Assembly: GCF_009905215.1 (NCBI RefSeq)
Contig: NZ_CP047593.1
Location: 1,864,900 to 1,928,899 of the forward strand
From: Tichowtungia aerotolerans
GTDB taxonomy: Bacteria; Verrucomicrobiota; Kiritimatiellia; Kiritimatiellales; Tichowtungiaceae
Reading direction: 5' to 3'
DNA length: 64,000 nucleotides
Shown here: positions 25,532 to 35,866 of the stretch, one piece after another
How positions within the stretch are numbered: position 1 is the first letter of the stretch
How the letters are laid out: each line of letters begins with the position of its first letter
The notes under the pieces: model-generated
What the model saw: the letters and a program-made list of their open reading frames with translations, nothing else
Database searches by the model: none
Told to the model about the DNA's origin: nothing
Translations under genes and position numbers: made by a program

Positions 25532-28500
25532 TGATTTCCCGAGTGTTCATCGAGCGTCCGCGACTGGCGGGCGTCGTCTCTATTGTTTTAATGCTGGCGG
25601 GGGTTCTGTCCATCGCCTCGCTGCCGATCGCCCAGTACCCGCAGGTGACGCCGCCGCAGATCACGGTGCGCGCCAGCTATCCGGGCGCCGATGCCGAAGT
25701 GCTGGCCGCCACGGTGGCCGGCCCGATTGAGGATGCCGTCAACGGGGTCGATGACATGATTTACATGTCGTCGACCTCCGACAGTTCCGGTTCCTACATG
25801 CTGACGGTCAGTTTCGAGGTCGGCACCGATCCGGACATCGCGCAGGTCCAGGTGCAGAACCGCGTTGCGCAGGCCGAGCCGCTGCTGCCGAGCGAAGTGA
25901 CTCAGCAGGGCGTGGTCGTGCAGACGCGCTCCTCCGACATGCTCGGTTTCCTGATGATCCGCTCGCCGGGCGGAAGCCGCAACCAGCGCTTTCTCAGCGA
26001 CTATGCCACGAGGGTGATTCAGCCGGCGCTCGAGCGAATCCCCGGCGTCAGCAGCGCGCAGGTGTACGGTCCGAAGTACAGTATGCGCGTCTGGATGGAT
26101 GCCGACCGCCTCTCCGCGCTCGGCCTGTCGGCCTCGGATGTCACCTCGGCCATTCAGCGGCAGAATATCCAGGCCTCGGTCGGTTCGGTCGGCAGCGTGC
26201 CGGGCGACGGTTCGGTGCAGGTCACCTATACACTCAAGGCCGAAGGCCGCCTGAACGACCCGGCCGACTTTGAAAACATTGTGGTGCGCACCGGCGAAAA
26301 CGGCGCGGTGGTGTACCTCAAGGATGTCGCCCGCATCGAAAAAGGGGCCGACCGCTATCTCTATTCCGGTTTCTACAACGGCGAGTCCGCGGTTCCGATT
26401 GCGATCAGCCGCTCGACCGGTTCCAATGCGCTCGAGGCCATGAACTCACTGCGCCGGGAGATGGAGTCGCTCAAGCAGATGTTCCCGGACGACATGGAGT
26501 ACGTGCTGCCCTACGATGCGACCGAAGTGGTGCGCGTCAGTATCCGCGAAATCGTCACGACGCTGCTGCTCACGGTCTTCCTCGTCGTCCTCGTCTGCTA
26601 CACCTTCCTGCAGGACTGGCGCGCGACGCTGGTGCCGACGCTGACCATCCCGGTTTCGCTCTGTGCCACATTCGCGGTGCTGATGGCGTTCGGCTACAGC
26701 ATCAACACCCTGACGCTCTTCGGGCTGGTGCTGGCGATCGGCGTGGTGGTGGACGACGCGATCGTGGTGGTGGAGCGGGTGCTGCATCTGATGGAGCACG
26801 AAAACCTCGACCACAAGGCGGCGACCATCAAGGCGATGGAGCAGGTCAGCGGCGCGATTGTCGCCACGACGCTCGTGCTGCTCGCCATCTTTGTGCCGAT
26901 CGGTTTTGTCGGCGGGATCACCGGGAAAATCTACCAGCAGTTTGCCGTCGCCATTTCCGCCGCGGTGCTGTTTTCCACGGTGAACGCGCTGACGCTCAGC
27001 CCGGCGCTCTGCGCCACGATGCTTCAGATTGTCAAACCGAAGAAGCACGGCCCGCTTCGCTGGTTCAATACCGGCCTGGGACGGGTGCGCGGCCATTATG
27101 TCAACGCCACGACCCGCCTTGCGCGTCGCCGGATTGTCACCCTGTTCGTGCTGCTCGGCGTGCTGGCCGGAATCTGGCTGGTCGCCTCCCGCAGCCCGTC
27201 GGCCTTTCTGCCGGATGAGGACCAGGGGGTGATCTTCGGCGCGGTGCAGCTTCCGGAGGGGGCGAGCAGCGAGCGCACCCATGAACTGCTCCGTGAAGTC
27301 ATCACGCCGCTGCGCGATGAGCCGGGAGTGATGTCGATTGTCGAAATCACCGGCTTCAGCCTGATCGGTGGTTCGGGTGAAAACCTGGCCTTCGTGGTGA
27401 TCGACCTCGACAGCTGGGATAAACGCCTCTCCCCGGAGCTGCAGGTCGACGCCCTGCGCCAGAAGTTCCAGGCGCGGCTCTCCGCCGTGCCCGGCGCCCG
27501 GATCGACCTCTTCACGCCGCCGGCCATTGCCGGACTCGGTATGAACAGCGGTCTGGACATCCGCCTGCAGGCGATTGATAACAGCGATCCGCATCGGCTG
27601 AGCGCGGTGCTCAACAGCTTTCTGATGCAGCTCAACGCCGCGCCGGAAATCCGCTACGCCTTCAGCGCCTACTCCTCGGCAACGCCGCACCTCTTCCTGC
27701 AGGTGGACCGCGTGAAGGCTTCGCTGATGCAGGTGGAGATCAATGAGATCTTCTCCACCCTGCAGAACTATTTCGGCTCGCGCTACGTCAACGACGTCAA
27801 CTTTGAGGGACAGGTCAACAAGGTGATCGTGCAGGCCGACTGGCAGTTCCGCGACCGGGTGGATGACATCCGCAAGCTCTACGTCAAGAGCCGCGCCGGC
27901 GCCATGGTTCCGCTCGGCAGTATTATGACGATTTCTCCGACGCTGGCTCCGCGGCTGGTCGACCGCTACAACAAATTCACGGCGGCGACCATCTCGGCGA
28001 TCATCACGCCCGGCGTCAGCAGCGGCGACGCGATGACGGCGGTCTCGGCGATCGCCCGCGACCACCTGCCCGAAGGCTACAGCTTCGATTGGTCGAGCCT
28101 GAGCTATCAGGAGGCGAAGGCGGCCGGCGGCTCCACCATTCTCATCGCCATGGCGCTGGTCTTCGGCTTCCTCTTCCTGGTGGCCCAGTACGAGAGCTGG
28201 AGCATTCCGCTGCCGGTGATGTTCTCGACAGCGGTGGCCACCCTCGGCGCGCTGATCGGCCTGAAGATGATGGATCTGCCGCTCAGCATCTACGCGCAGC
28301 TCGGGCTGATCCTGCTGGTCGGCCTCGCCAGCAAAAACGCCATTCTGATTGTCGAGTTCTCCAAAACCCGGCGCGAGGAGGGGCTCTCCATCGTCGACGC
28401 TGCGGCCGACGGGGCCGGGCAGCGTTTCCGCGCCGTGCTGATGACCGCCTTCACCTTTGTGCTCGGCGTGCTGCCGATGGTGTTTGCCACCGGCGCCGGT

Positions 28501-30033
28501 GCCAAGGCCCGGCAGGCCATCGGATCGACGGTGTTCTGGGGGATGACCGCGGCGACGCTCTTCGGGATTATCCTCGTGCCCGCGCTCTACACGCTGTTCC
28601 AGACCCTTCGTGAGCGGGGACATGCATTCCGCCTGCGGCACACCCACAGCAAACTCCACCTGCTGGTGATTCTGCTGGTGCCGTTCTTCTTCGGCGGCTG
28701 TCTGACCGTCGGCCCGGATTATGAACAGCCCGAACTGCCGGCCGTTGGAAGCGCTGAATTCGAGACCCCTGCCGACTGGTGGACCACGCTCGGCGACCCG
28801 CTGCTTGCAGAGCTCGTCGATGAAGCGCTGCAGAACAACCACGACCTGCAGTCGGCGGTTGCCGCGGTGCGTGCCGCCCGGGCCCGGCTGAATATTGCCC
28901 GGGCCGCGTACGGCCCGCAGCTCGATGCCGGCGGCAGCTTTACCCGCAGTAAATCCGGGGATGATGTTTCCGTGGTGAGCAGCGGCGAGCGCGATGTCTA
29001 CAGCGCCGGCTTCGATGCCGCGTGGGAAATCGACATCTTCGGCGGTACGCGTCGTTCATCCGAAGCTGCGCTCGCCGCGTTTGAGGCGCAGGATGCCGCC
29101 CGGGCCATGGTTGAAGTTTCGCTCGCCGCCGAAACCGCGCAGGCCTATGTGCAGCTGCGCGAAGCTCAGCAGCGCCTGCGGGTTGCTCAGGAAAACCTGA
29201 GCCTGCAGCAGGAAACCTTCGATCTGCTCCAGTCCAGATTTGACAGCGGGCTGATCAACGAGCTGGCCTACCAGCAGTCCAGGGCCAACCTGGAAAGCAC
29301 CCGGGCCGCCGTCCCGCAGCTTGAGACGGTGCTGGAGCAGAGCTTTAATGCGCTGGCCGTGCTGACCGGCGCCATGCCCGGAACACTTCAGGAGCGCTTT
29401 GCCGAGGTCCGGGAAATCCCGGCCGCGACGCCGGCGGATGTAACCGGTATTCCGGCTGACCTGCTGCGCCGCCGTCCCGATGTGCGCGTGGCCGAGCGCG
29501 AGCTCGCCGCGCAGACCGCCCGCATCGGGGTCGCCAAGTCGGATTATTTTCCGAAGCTCCGACTGAACGGCTCCATTGGGGTCGAGGCGCTCAGCTTTGG
29601 CGGACTGTATGATGACGGCAATGAGTTCTACGGCTTCGGCCCCGGCGTGAGCTGGGCCATCTTCCGCAGCGGATCCATTCGCAACAACATCCAGGCGCAA
29701 ACCGCGCTGCAGGAGCAGGCGCTGGCCGCTTACGAGCAGAGCGTGCTCTCCGCTGTGCAGGAGACGCGTGATGCGCTGGCCGCCTTCCGCAACGAGCAGG
29801 TCCGGCTCGACGCACTGACCGCTGCGGCAGACGCTGCGCGCTCTGCCGCCAGGCTCGCCGACGACCGCTACGCAAACGGTCTCGAACCGTTCGACACCGT
29901 GCTCGACGCCCAGCGCGTTCAGCTCCAGCTCGAAGACCGGCAGGTCCAGAGCCAGAGCGAAAGCACGCTCTCCGTCATCCGCCTCTACAAAGCCCTTGGC
30001 GGCGGATGGGGGCAAAGTTTGGCCGACCAATAG
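25531..30033 (+). CDS. RND pump fused to outer-membrane factor
   Basis: 1500 residues in one uninterrupted frame. Residues 1-about 1030 are a complete HAE1-type RND transporter: the proton relay Asp pair is in [18 protein letters not shown] (TM4) and the Lys in [15 protein letters not shown] (TM10). After TM12 comes a basic linker ([15 protein letters not shown]) and a hydrophobic stretch [16 protein letters not shown] ending at Cys1057. From there about 440 residues are a NodT/OprM-type outer-membrane factor ([63 protein letters not shown]). The hydrophobic stretch looks like the factor's old lipoprotein signal, kept as TM13. Whether the mature protein is cleaved at Cys1057 is unknown. Confidence 0.93.
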   Translation: MISRVFIERPRLAGVVSIVLMLAGVLSIASLPIAQYPQVTPPQITVRASYPGADAEVLAATVAGPIEDAVNGVDDMIYMSSTSDSSGSYMLTVSFEVGTDPDIAQVQVQNRVAQAEPLLPSEVTQQGVVVQTRSSDMLGFLMIRSPGGSRNQRFLSDYATRVIQPALERIPGVSSAQVYGPKYSMRVWMDADRLSALGLSASDVTSAIQRQNIQASVGSVGSVPGDGSVQVTYTLKAEGRLNDPADFENIVVRTGENGAVVYLKDVARIEKGADRYLYSGFYNGESAVPIAISRSTGSNALEAMNSLRREMESLKQMFPDDMEYVLPYDATEVVRVSIREIVTTLLLTVFLVVLVCYTFLQDWRATLVPTLTIPVSLCATFAVLMAFGYSINTLTLFGLVLAIGVVVDDAIVVVERVLHLMEHENLDHKAATIKAMEQVSGAIVATTLVLLAIFVPIGFVGGITGKIYQQFAVAISAAVLFSTVNALTLSPALCATMLQIVKPKKHGPLRWFNTGLGRVRGHYVNATTRLARRRIVTLFVLLGVLAGIWLVASRSPSAFLPDEDQGVIFGAVQLPEGASSERTHELLREVITPLRDEPGVMSIVEITGFSLIGGSGENLAFVVIDLDSWDKRLSPELQVDALRQKFQARLSAVPGARIDLFTPPAIAGLGMNSGLDIRLQAIDNSDPHRLSAVLNSFLMQLNAAPEIRYAFSAYSSATPHLFLQVDRVKASLMQVEINEIFSTLQNYFGSRYVNDVNFEGQVNKVIVQADWQFRDRVDDIRKLYVKSRAGAMVPLGSIMTISPTLAPRLVDRYNKFTAATISAIITPGVSSGDAMTAVSAIARDHLPEGYSFDWSSLSYQEAKAAGGSTILIAMALVFGFLFLVAQYESWSIPLPVMFSTAVATLGALIGLKMMDLPLSIYAQLGLILLVGLASKNAILIVEFSKTRREEGLSIVDAAADGAGQRFRAVLMTAFTFVLGVLPMVFATGAGAKARQAIGSTVFWGMTAATLFGIILVPALYTLFQTLRERGHAFRLRHTHSKLHLLVILLVPFFFGGCLTVGPDYEQPELPAVGSAEFETPADWWTTLGDPLLAELVDEALQNNHDLQSAVAAVRAARARLNIARAAYGPQLDAGGSFTRSKSGDDVSVVSSGERDVYSAGFDAAWEIDIFGGTRRSSEAALAAFEAQDAARAMVEVSLAAETAQAYVQLREAQQRLRVAQENLSLQQETFDLLQSRFDSGLINELAYQQSRANLESTRAAVPQLETVLEQSFNALAVLTGAMPGTLQERFAEVREIPAATPADVTGIPADLLRRRPDVRVAERELAAQTARIGVAKSDYFPKLRLNGSIGVEALSFGGLYDDGNEFYGFGPGVSWAIFRSGSIRNNIQAQTALQEQALAAYEQSVLSAVQETRDALAAFRNEQVRLDALTAAADAARSAARLADDRYANGLEPFDTVLDAQRVQLQLEDRQVQSQSESTLSVIRLYKALGGGWGQSLADQ

Positions 30034-30069
30034 TTCAGTACGCGGGGAGGCCGACCGTCTGCACAGAGG

Positions 30070-30113
30070 ATTCCAACCTTTGGAAAAAGATGTTCCAAAG
30101 GTTGGAATTTTTT
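30070..30113 (+). terminator. Intrinsic terminator built from two palindrome copies
   Basis: A perfect 16-bp stem (30070-30085 / 30093-30108), 7-nt loop AAAGATG, then a run of six T. Each arm is itself a TTCCA-N5-TGGAA word (TTCCAACCTTTGGAA and TTCCAAAGGTTGGAA). It ends the efflux operon. Confidence 0.9.
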
Positions 30114-30216
30114 ATGGGTGCAGGCTCCGCCTACTGCCAATGGTTGGAAAATCGGTTGCGGGTGGGCGGCTGCTTGCTTTATGGTGATTGCGAATGCAAG
30201 GCGGAGGAAATTTCGG

Positions 30217-31095
30217 ATGAAAATGATTTGGATTGGTTTAATGACATTGGGGCTGGCCTGTGCGGCGGGCGCTGCGGATAAGGAACCCGTAAAGGTGACC
30301 GGTGACCGGGTCAGTTTGCGTGCGGCTCCGGATCTGAATGCAGTTCTGTTAGACCGCGCGATGAGCGGTGACGAGCTGGTTCTGAAAGATAACACCAATC
30401 CGGATTGGGTCGGAGTCCTTCCGCCGGATTCTATTGATCTGTGGGTGCTTGGTGAATATGTGGAGAATGGAACGGTCGTGCCTGCCAAGCTGAATGTGCG
30501 GTCCGGTCCCAGTCTGAACCACAGCGTGGTCGGCGTGGTGAAAAACGGAACGCAGCTGACGGTTCGGGGGGATGTTTCCGGCTGGCTGCGCATTGCGCCT
30601 CCGGAAGAGGCGGTTGTTTGGATCAGTCGCAAGTTTGCAGACGTTGCGCCGCCACTGCTTCTGGAGCCGGAGGTGATTGTGGAAGTGGTGCCGGCTCCTG
30701 AGCCGGAAAAGGCAGAGGTTGCTGTTTCGGAGCCGAAAAAAACGCCGCGGGTGGTGATTGTTGAAAAAGTGGATCAACCCGAGGCCAACAGGATGATGGC
30801 GGCCGCGGCGGATGTGCCGGAGCTTCCGGAGGTACTGGTGCCGGATCCGGACAAAAAGCAGGGCGGTGAGGAAACGTTTAGCGGCATTCTCCAGTTTGCG
30901 GGAGGAATCCTTTATAAACTGACCGATCCGACTGCGGGAGACGCTACGGTCTGTTATGTTCGCGGCAATTCGAGCCAGATGGAAAAACTGAAAGGACGGC
31001 TGCTGATCATTACCGGCCCGGTTTATCGCGCCGTAGACCTCGATATGCCGTTTGTCCGCCCGGTTCAGATCAAACTGCTCAAGCAGGCGGAATAG
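30217..31095 (+). CDS. Secreted SH3-domain protein
   Basis: 292 residues from ATG 30217 (GGAGG 9 nt upstream; the 99-nt upstream in-frame extension is rejected). Signal peptide MKMIWIGLMTLGLACAAGA. Two bacterial SH3-like repeats follow: VTGDRVSLRAAPDLNAVLL (about 24-80) and PAKLNVRSGPSLNHSVVGVVKNG (about 86-140). A Pro/Glu/Val-rich spacer leads to a C-terminal domain (EETFSGILQFAGGILYKLTDP). Such repeats usually bind cell-wall peptides, so an envelope role is likely. The region 30118-30216 holds a further imperfect palindrome copy at 30135. Confidence 0.8.
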   Translation: MKMIWIGLMTLGLACAAGAADKEPVKVTGDRVSLRAAPDLNAVLLDRAMSGDELVLKDNTNPDWVGVLPPDSIDLWVLGEYVENGTVVPAKLNVRSGPSLNHSVVGVVKNGTQLTVRGDVSGWLRIAPPEEAVVWISRKFADVAPPLLLEPEVIVEVVPAPEPEKAEVAVSEPKKTPRVVIVEKVDQPEANRMMAAAADVPELPEVLVPDPDKKQGGEETFSGILQFAGGILYKLTDPTAGDATVCYVRGNSSQMEKLKGRLLIITGPVYRAVDLDMPFVRPVQIKLLKQAE

Positions 31096-31117
31096 TTTCC
31101 CGTGATTGCAAAAGCAG

Positions 31118-32056
31118 TTATTTGCATCTCAGCGTATGCACGGTGATTTCGGGCGGGCAGTTGAACCGCACGTTGACGGATGAGGTTCCTGCGCCGCGCG
31201 AGGTGTAGCCCTGCAGTCGATGATATTTCCATGCTCCTTTGCGCTGGTCTTTGCGGCAGCGGGAGTTGGCCAGAATCGGATGTCCGCCGGGAAGGCAGGT
31301 TTGTCCGCCGTGTGTGTGGCCGCACAGATAGAAATCAACCCCTGAAAAGGCGGCTTTGCGGATGATTTGCGGCGAGTGGGCCAGCAGAATGCAGAACGCG
31401 TCATTCGGCATTCCTTCGGTTGCTTTTTCGAGATCATCAGTTTCGTAATAATGTGGATCGTCAACGCCGAGCAGATAGAGTGACGCTTTCCCGCGTTCGA
31501 AAACAACCCGTTCGTTGAGCAGTATCCGGATTCCGGCGGATTCCAGCAGCGGCACCATCTCGATGCAGTCATGATTGCCGAGAACGGCATAAACAGGTGC
31601 GTTCAGGTTTTGTACAAGCTCGGCCATATGCTGCGACGGAATTCGATAGTCTTCAAAAGTTCCTTCGCGGAAGTCGCCGGTGAAGACGCAGATATCATAG
31701 TCCAGGTTCCCTGCTTTATCCTGAATGATGGACAGCAGTTTGGGGTTGTCGTCGATGTGGGCATCGCTGATATGCAGAATGCGAAACCCGTCGAATGCCT
31801 GCGGAAGTCCGCTGAAAAACACTTCATTTTGTTCCACTCTCAGGTTCATGGCGTTGCGATAGCCGATCCGGTAAATTCCGAGAACCTTCAGTGTGCGCCG
31901 CATGATCCGGTGCAGTATGCGGATGTTTCCGATGTGAAGCCGCGCGCGCCCCGCGCCGAACAGCCGCACCACATGGTGCGACTGAATTTTCAGGCGTCGG
32001 GCCAGAAGCTGTTTTCCCAGCCGCTTTTCAAGTTGTGTATAATCGACGTCTGCCAC
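31118..32056 (-). CDS. Calcineurin-like metallophosphoesterase
   Basis: 312 residues. All dinuclear-metal motifs are present in order: HISDAHID (DxH), FTGDF (GD), LGNHD (GNHD), LAHSP (H) and CGHTHGG (GHTH). The arrangement resembles the YkuE/UDP-diacylglucosamine-pyrophosphatase-like class. A basic, helical N-terminal about 90 residues precede the catalytic domain, without a convincing transmembrane segment. Substrate unknown. It is convergent with the SH3 gene (22 nt apart). Confidence 0.9.
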   Translation of the reverse strand: MADVDYTQLEKRLGKQLLARRLKIQSHHVVRLFGAGRARLHIGNIRILHRIMRRTLKVLGIYRIGYRNAMNLRVEQNEVFFSGLPQAFDGFRILHISDAHIDDNPKLLSIIQDKAGNLDYDICVFTGDFREGTFEDYRIPSQHMAELVQNLNAPVYAVLGNHDCIEMVPLLESAGIRILLNERVVFERGKASLYLLGVDDPHYYETDDLEKATEGMPNDAFCILLAHSPQIIRKAAFSGVDFYLCGHTHGGQTCLPGGHPILANSRCRKDQRKGAWKYHRLQGYTSRGAGTSSVNVRFNCPPEITVHTLRCK

Positions 32057-32191
32057 TGCTTATCCTTTTGCCAGCTTCGTATTCTCGGACTATATTGCCA
32101 CATTACTTCAGATTCATAATCTTAATTTTATTCATAATCATGCCTGTTTTGCAGGGATTATGATCAGGCTTAAGAGCAAGAGCGGCATTGA

Positions 32192-34372
32192 ATGGCATCG
32201 CAGAATAAAGACGACAACCGACTGGACGGGCAGGTGGAGCGCATCGTTTTCCGCAACGAGGAAAACGGCTACACCGTGCTGCGCGCCAAGGTGCGCGGGC
32301 ACAAGGACCTCGTCACCGTGGTCGGAACGGCGTCGAGCATCAATCCCGGCGAGTGGCTGGCCGCCGACGGCGAGTGGATCACCGATCCCGGCTACGGACG
32401 CCAGTTCAAGGCCGAAACCATGCGTGCCTCCCAGCCCGATACCATTGAGGGAATCAAAAAATTTCTCGGTTCCGGCATCATCCGCAATATCGGCCCGAAG
32501 TATGCCGAAAAGCTGGTTGATGCCTTTGGGCGCGATGTATTCAACGTCATCGAAAAATCGTCCGGCAAGCTTCTGAAGGTGGAGGGAATCGGCCCCGGCC
32601 GGCGCGCGAGCATTAAAGCCGCATGGGAGGAACAGAAGGGCATTCGCGAGATCATGAGCTTTCTGTTCAGCCATGGGGTGAGTACCGCGCGCGCGTTTCG
32701 CATTCACAAAACCTACGGCGAGCACGCCATCGAGCGGATTCAGCGCGATCCGTACTGCCTCGCCCGCGACATTCGCGGCATCGGTTTTCTGGTGGCCGAT
32801 GGTATTGCCCGCACGCTGGGTATCGCCAAGGATTCCGAGCTGCGCGCCCGCGCCGGGCTCGAATATGTGCTGCAGGAAATGACCACCGCCGGTCACTGCG
32901 CCGTGCCGCGCGGCGACCTGCAGAGCAAGGCGGTCGAGCTGCTCGAAATCCCGCCGGACCGCATCGGCGGCGCGCTTGATCACCTGCTCGAAAACAAGCG
33001 GGTTATTCACGACGAAGACCGCCGCGGCCGCAACCTGATCTATCCGCCCAAGCTGTATTTCGCCGAATGGAACTTCGCCAAAAAGCTGATCGAGCTGAAC
33101 TACGGAAAGCATCCCTGCCCGAAAATCGATTTCGAAAAGGCACTTGAATGGGTGCAGAAGAAAGAAAAGATCGAGTTGTCAGAAAACCAATGCGAGGCGC
33201 TGCGGCTGGCGATTCAGGCCAAAGTAATGGTCATTACCGGTGGTCCCGGTGTCGGGAAAACCACGCTGGTGAATTCCGTCATTCAGGTGCTGCGCGCCAA
33301 GCGAATGAACGTGGTGCTTTGTGCGCCGACCGGGCGTGCGGCCAAACGTCTGAGCGAAACGACCGGGCTGTCTGCCAAAACCATTCATCGGCTGCTGAAG
33401 TTCAATCCCGGCACCGGCGGATTTATCCATAATCAGGAAAACCCGCTGGAAGGCGATGTCTTTATTATCGATGAGTCGAGCATGATCGATCAGGTGCTCG
33501 CACAGCAGCTGCTCGACGCCGTTCCGCAACGTGCGGCGGTTGTTTGGGTCGGTGATGCCGATCAGCTTCCGTCGGTCGGGCCGGGCCGCGTTCTTCGTGA
33601 TGTGATTCGCTCCAAAGCGGTGCCGGTGATCGAGCTGACCGAAATTTTCCGGCAGGCCGCCGAGAGCCGGATCGTAACCGGCGCCCACCGAATCAACCAG
33701 GGGCAGCTTCCCGAGTTTCCAGAGGAGGGTGATAAAAACGCCGATCTCTATTTTGTCGAGCAGCCGGACGCGGATAAAGCCATTGGTGTGATCAAGCGGA
33801 TGGTGAAAGATTCCATTCCCAAGCGGCTTGGGTTCGACCCGATCGAAGATGTCCAGATCCTTACGCCGATGCAGAAAGGCGAGCTGGGAGCCCGCAACCT
33901 GAACCAGGTGATGCAGGCACTGCTCAACCCTCGGGGAAACCAGATTGATCGTTTCGGCGTCATCTATCGCGAGGGCGACCGCGTGATGCAGACCGAAAAC
34001 AACTACGACAAAGATGTCTACAATGGCGACCTCGGTCGCATTGCTGCGATTGACGAGGTGCAGGGAGAAGTCGTCGTGAAATTTGATGATCGCCGCGTGC
34101 TGTATGAGTTTCGTGAAGTCGATGAGCTGATGCATGCCTATGCCATCACCATTCACAAAAGTCAGGGCAGTGAGTATCCCTGCGTGATTATTCCGATGCA
34201 TACACAGCACTTTGTGCTGCTCCAGCGCAGCCTGCTGTACACAGCCGTTACCCGCGCCAAAAAATTTGCGGTGCTCGTCGGCACAAAAAAAGCGATGGGG
34301 CTTGCTGTCTCACGCGCCGATTCCCGCGAGCGCGTCACCACTCTTACCGAACGGCTTCAGAGTCAGAGGTGA
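32192..34372 (+). CDS. recD2: RecD2-family DNA helicase
   Basis: 726 residues. The N-terminal OB-like and helix-hairpin-helix region (FRNEENGYTVLRAKV, GIIRNIGPKYAEKLV, VEGIGPGRRASIKAAW) marks RecD2 rather than RecBCD RecD. Superfamily 1B helicase motifs follow: Walker A ITGGPGVGKTTLVN, motif Ia LCAPTGRAAKRLSE, DEAD-like IIDESSMID, VGDADQLPSVGPG and C-terminal MHAYAITIHKSQGSEYP. It is a 5'-3' helicase acting in DNA repair or replication restart. The start at 32192 has only a weak SD. Confidence 0.96.
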   Translation: MASQNKDDNRLDGQVERIVFRNEENGYTVLRAKVRGHKDLVTVVGTASSINPGEWLAADGEWITDPGYGRQFKAETMRASQPDTIEGIKKFLGSGIIRNIGPKYAEKLVDAFGRDVFNVIEKSSGKLLKVEGIGPGRRASIKAAWEEQKGIREIMSFLFSHGVSTARAFRIHKTYGEHAIERIQRDPYCLARDIRGIGFLVADGIARTLGIAKDSELRARAGLEYVLQEMTTAGHCAVPRGDLQSKAVELLEIPPDRIGGALDHLLENKRVIHDEDRRGRNLIYPPKLYFAEWNFAKKLIELNYGKHPCPKIDFEKALEWVQKKEKIELSENQCEALRLAIQAKVMVITGGPGVGKTTLVNSVIQVLRAKRMNVVLCAPTGRAAKRLSETTGLSAKTIHRLLKFNPGTGGFIHNQENPLEGDVFIIDESSMIDQVLAQQLLDAVPQRAAVVWVGDADQLPSVGPGRVLRDVIRSKAVPVIELTEIFRQAAESRIVTGAHRINQGQLPEFPEEGDKNADLYFVEQPDADKAIGVIKRMVKDSIPKRLGFDPIEDVQILTPMQKGELGARNLNQVMQALLNPRGNQIDRFGVIYREGDRVMQTENNYDKDVYNGDLGRIAAIDEVQGEVVVKFDDRRVLYEFREVDELMHAYAITIHKSQGSEYPCVIIPMHTQHFVLLQRSLLYTAVTRAKKFAVLVGTKKAMGLAVSRADSRERVTTLTERLQSQR

Positions 34373-34392
34373 GCACAACGGTGGTCGCAGCC

Positions 34393-34542
34393 TTACGGGT
34401 TGCAGTTTTTGCAGCTGAAGTAACGACAGTTTGATCGATGAAAGATCATGCTGTTGATGTTTCCCCGGTAGACGGCTCCAACTGTTGCTGCGGTTGAGAG
34501 CAGCTCAGAGACGAACAAAGTCGTGAATATTGCTTTTTTCAT
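34393..34542 (-). CDS. Tiny secreted Cys/His protein, Ada-metal-site-like
   Basis: 49 residues. An N-terminal hydrophobic signal-like segment (MKKAIFTTLFVSELL...) is followed by YRGNINSMIFHRSNCRYFSC and KNCNP. The pattern GNxxSxxFHxxxCRY...CxxC is the spacing seen in Ada-type metal-binding domains and in short relatives of secreted nucleases. It would be exported and bind one zinc through the His and Cys residues. The SD (GAAGAA) is weak, and no neighbour hints at function. It is convergent with recD2, 20 nt apart. The following 34543-34801 holds no further gene, only the palindrome copies at 34608 and 34710. Confidence 0.6.
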   Translation of the reverse strand: MKKAIFTTLFVSELLSTAATVGAVYRGNINSMIFHRSNCRYFSCKNCNP

Positions 34543-34607
34543 ATCGTATTTTCTTCAGACTCTTTATGGAAAGAAACGCAGCGAAGAGGGTGGAGAGGAA
34601 GAATATT

Positions 34608-34622
34608 TTCCAATGCCTGGAA
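34608..34622. repeat. 15-bp palindrome, intergenic
   Basis: TTCCAATGCCTGGAA; a weaker copy, TGCCAGGGATTGGAA, is at 34710-34724. Confidence 0.75.
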
Positions 34623-34801
34623 GCTTCTTTGGTCTCTGTGGTTTTCTGTCGGGTGGAGTGTGGCCTCCGGGTATATGCGGAGGTTGCGGTCCGCTTTTGC
34701 GTACGGTTTTGCCAGGGATTGGAACACATTTAAAAACATGATCTGGATCAATGTCTTTGGATCTGAAGGTGGTATTCTGTGTGCATCGAATGGAGGAAAT
34801 C

Positions 34802-35533
34802 ATGAAACGCAAGATCATCGAAATTGATGAAGAAAAATGTAACGGCTGCGGCAACTGTGTCACCGGCTGCGCCGAGGGAGCCTTGCAGATTGTAGACGGG
34901 AAGGCGAAACTGGTGAACGAAGTGTTCTGTGATGGACTTGGAGCCTGCATTGGGACCTGTCCGACCGGCGCACTGAAGATCATTGAGCGCGATGCGCCGG
35001 AGTTTGACGAAGAAGCCGTTGAAGAACACCTTCAATCAAAAAAAACTCCGCCCGCCGGAGGCTGCCCCGGACTGCAGCTGCGCTTTAATGAAAAGCCTAA
35101 AGCCGAAAAACGCAGCGTGAGCAGTCCCGCTGTTTCCGGGCAGGTCATTCCGTCCGAACTCAACCAGTGGCCGACGCAGCTGCATTTGGTTCCGCCGAAC
35201 GCTCCGTTTTTCAAAAACCGAGAACTGGTTGTGCTGTCCACCTGTTCGCCGTCTGCCTCGCCGGATGTAAACTGGCGTTTTATTCGCGGACGCGCGATCG
35301 CGATTGCCTGTCCAAAGCTTGACCGTACCGAAGGGTATGTTGAAAAGCTCACGGAAATATTGAAATCCAACGGTATTCCAAAGGTGATTGTTGTGCGCAT
35401 GGAAGTTCCCTGCTGCGGCGGACTGACCGCCTTGGTGCAGCAGGCGGTTCGCCGGAGCGGACGAACCGATCTCGTGGTTGAAGAAGCGACCATTGGGTTG
35501 AACGGAGACTTAATTGATACAAAGGAGATTTGA
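34802..35533 (+). CDS. Dicluster 4Fe-4S ferredoxin-domain protein
   Basis: 243 residues from ATG 34802 (GGAGG upstream). Residues 1-60 bind two [4Fe-4S] clusters: CNGCGNCVTGCAEGAL and CDGLGACIGTCPTGAL. A linker with CPG follows, and a C-terminal about 110-residue domain has STCSPSASPDVNW, AIACPKLDRTEGY and VRMEVPCCGGL, whose conserved Cys could bind another metal. This two-part layout is common in anaerobes next to a small cupin, as here (3 nt spacing). The electron partner is unknown. Confidence 0.85.
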   Translation: MKRKIIEIDEEKCNGCGNCVTGCAEGALQIVDGKAKLVNEVFCDGLGACIGTCPTGALKIIERDAPEFDEEAVEEHLQSKKTPPAGGCPGLQLRFNEKPKAEKRSVSSPAVSGQVIPSELNQWPTQLHLVPPNAPFFKNRELVVLSTCSPSASPDVNWRFIRGRAIAIACPKLDRTEGYVEKLTEILKSNGIPKVIVVRMEVPCCGGLTALVQQAVRRSGRTDLVVEEATIGLNGDLIDTKEI

Positions 35534-35536
35534 GCC

Positions 35537-35866
35537 ATGAATGATTTAAAAGGAAAAGCACTGAACCTGAAAACACTGGTGGACTATTCGGATGGAGCCG
35601 TTGTCAGTCGCACGCTGCTTAAAAAGGAAACCGGTAACATTACGCTGTTTTCATTTGATACAGGACAGGGGCTCAGTGAGCACACTTCGCCGTTTGATGC
35701 CGTGGTCGAAGTCGTTGAAGGTGAAGGAACTTTCATTATTAATGGGGATCCGCAAACCGTGAAGGCCGGTGAAATGATCATCATGCCCGCCAACATCCCG
35801 CATGATGTGCAGGCCGCAGCTGCTCCGTTCAAAATGCTCCTGATTATGATTCGTTCCGAGCAGTGA
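35537..35866 (+). CDS. Small cupin-domain protein
   Basis: 109 residues; AAGGAG lies upstream. A single cupin barrel: GQGLSEHTSPFDAVVEVVEGEGTFIINGDPQTVKAGEMIIMPANIPHDVQA carries both conserved motifs, with His in motif 1 (SEHTS) and PHDV in motif 2. It probably binds a metal. Coupled to the ferredoxin gene, so likely works with it. A CGTCAGCC/GGCTGACG hairpin (35887-35912) follows the gene without a T-run. Confidence 0.88.
   Translation: MNDLKGKALNLKTLVDYSDGAVVSRTLLKKETGNITLFSFDTGQGLSEHTSPFDAVVEVVEGEGTFIINGDPQTVKAGEMIIMPANIPHDVQAAAAPFKMLLIMIRSEQ

Noticed and set aside
26446-28842. Long minus-strand open frame (798 codons) opposite the RND pump
   Set aside because: Its His/Arg/Gly-rich translation shows no domain, and it mirrors the codon-biased RND gene, whose motifs are intact.
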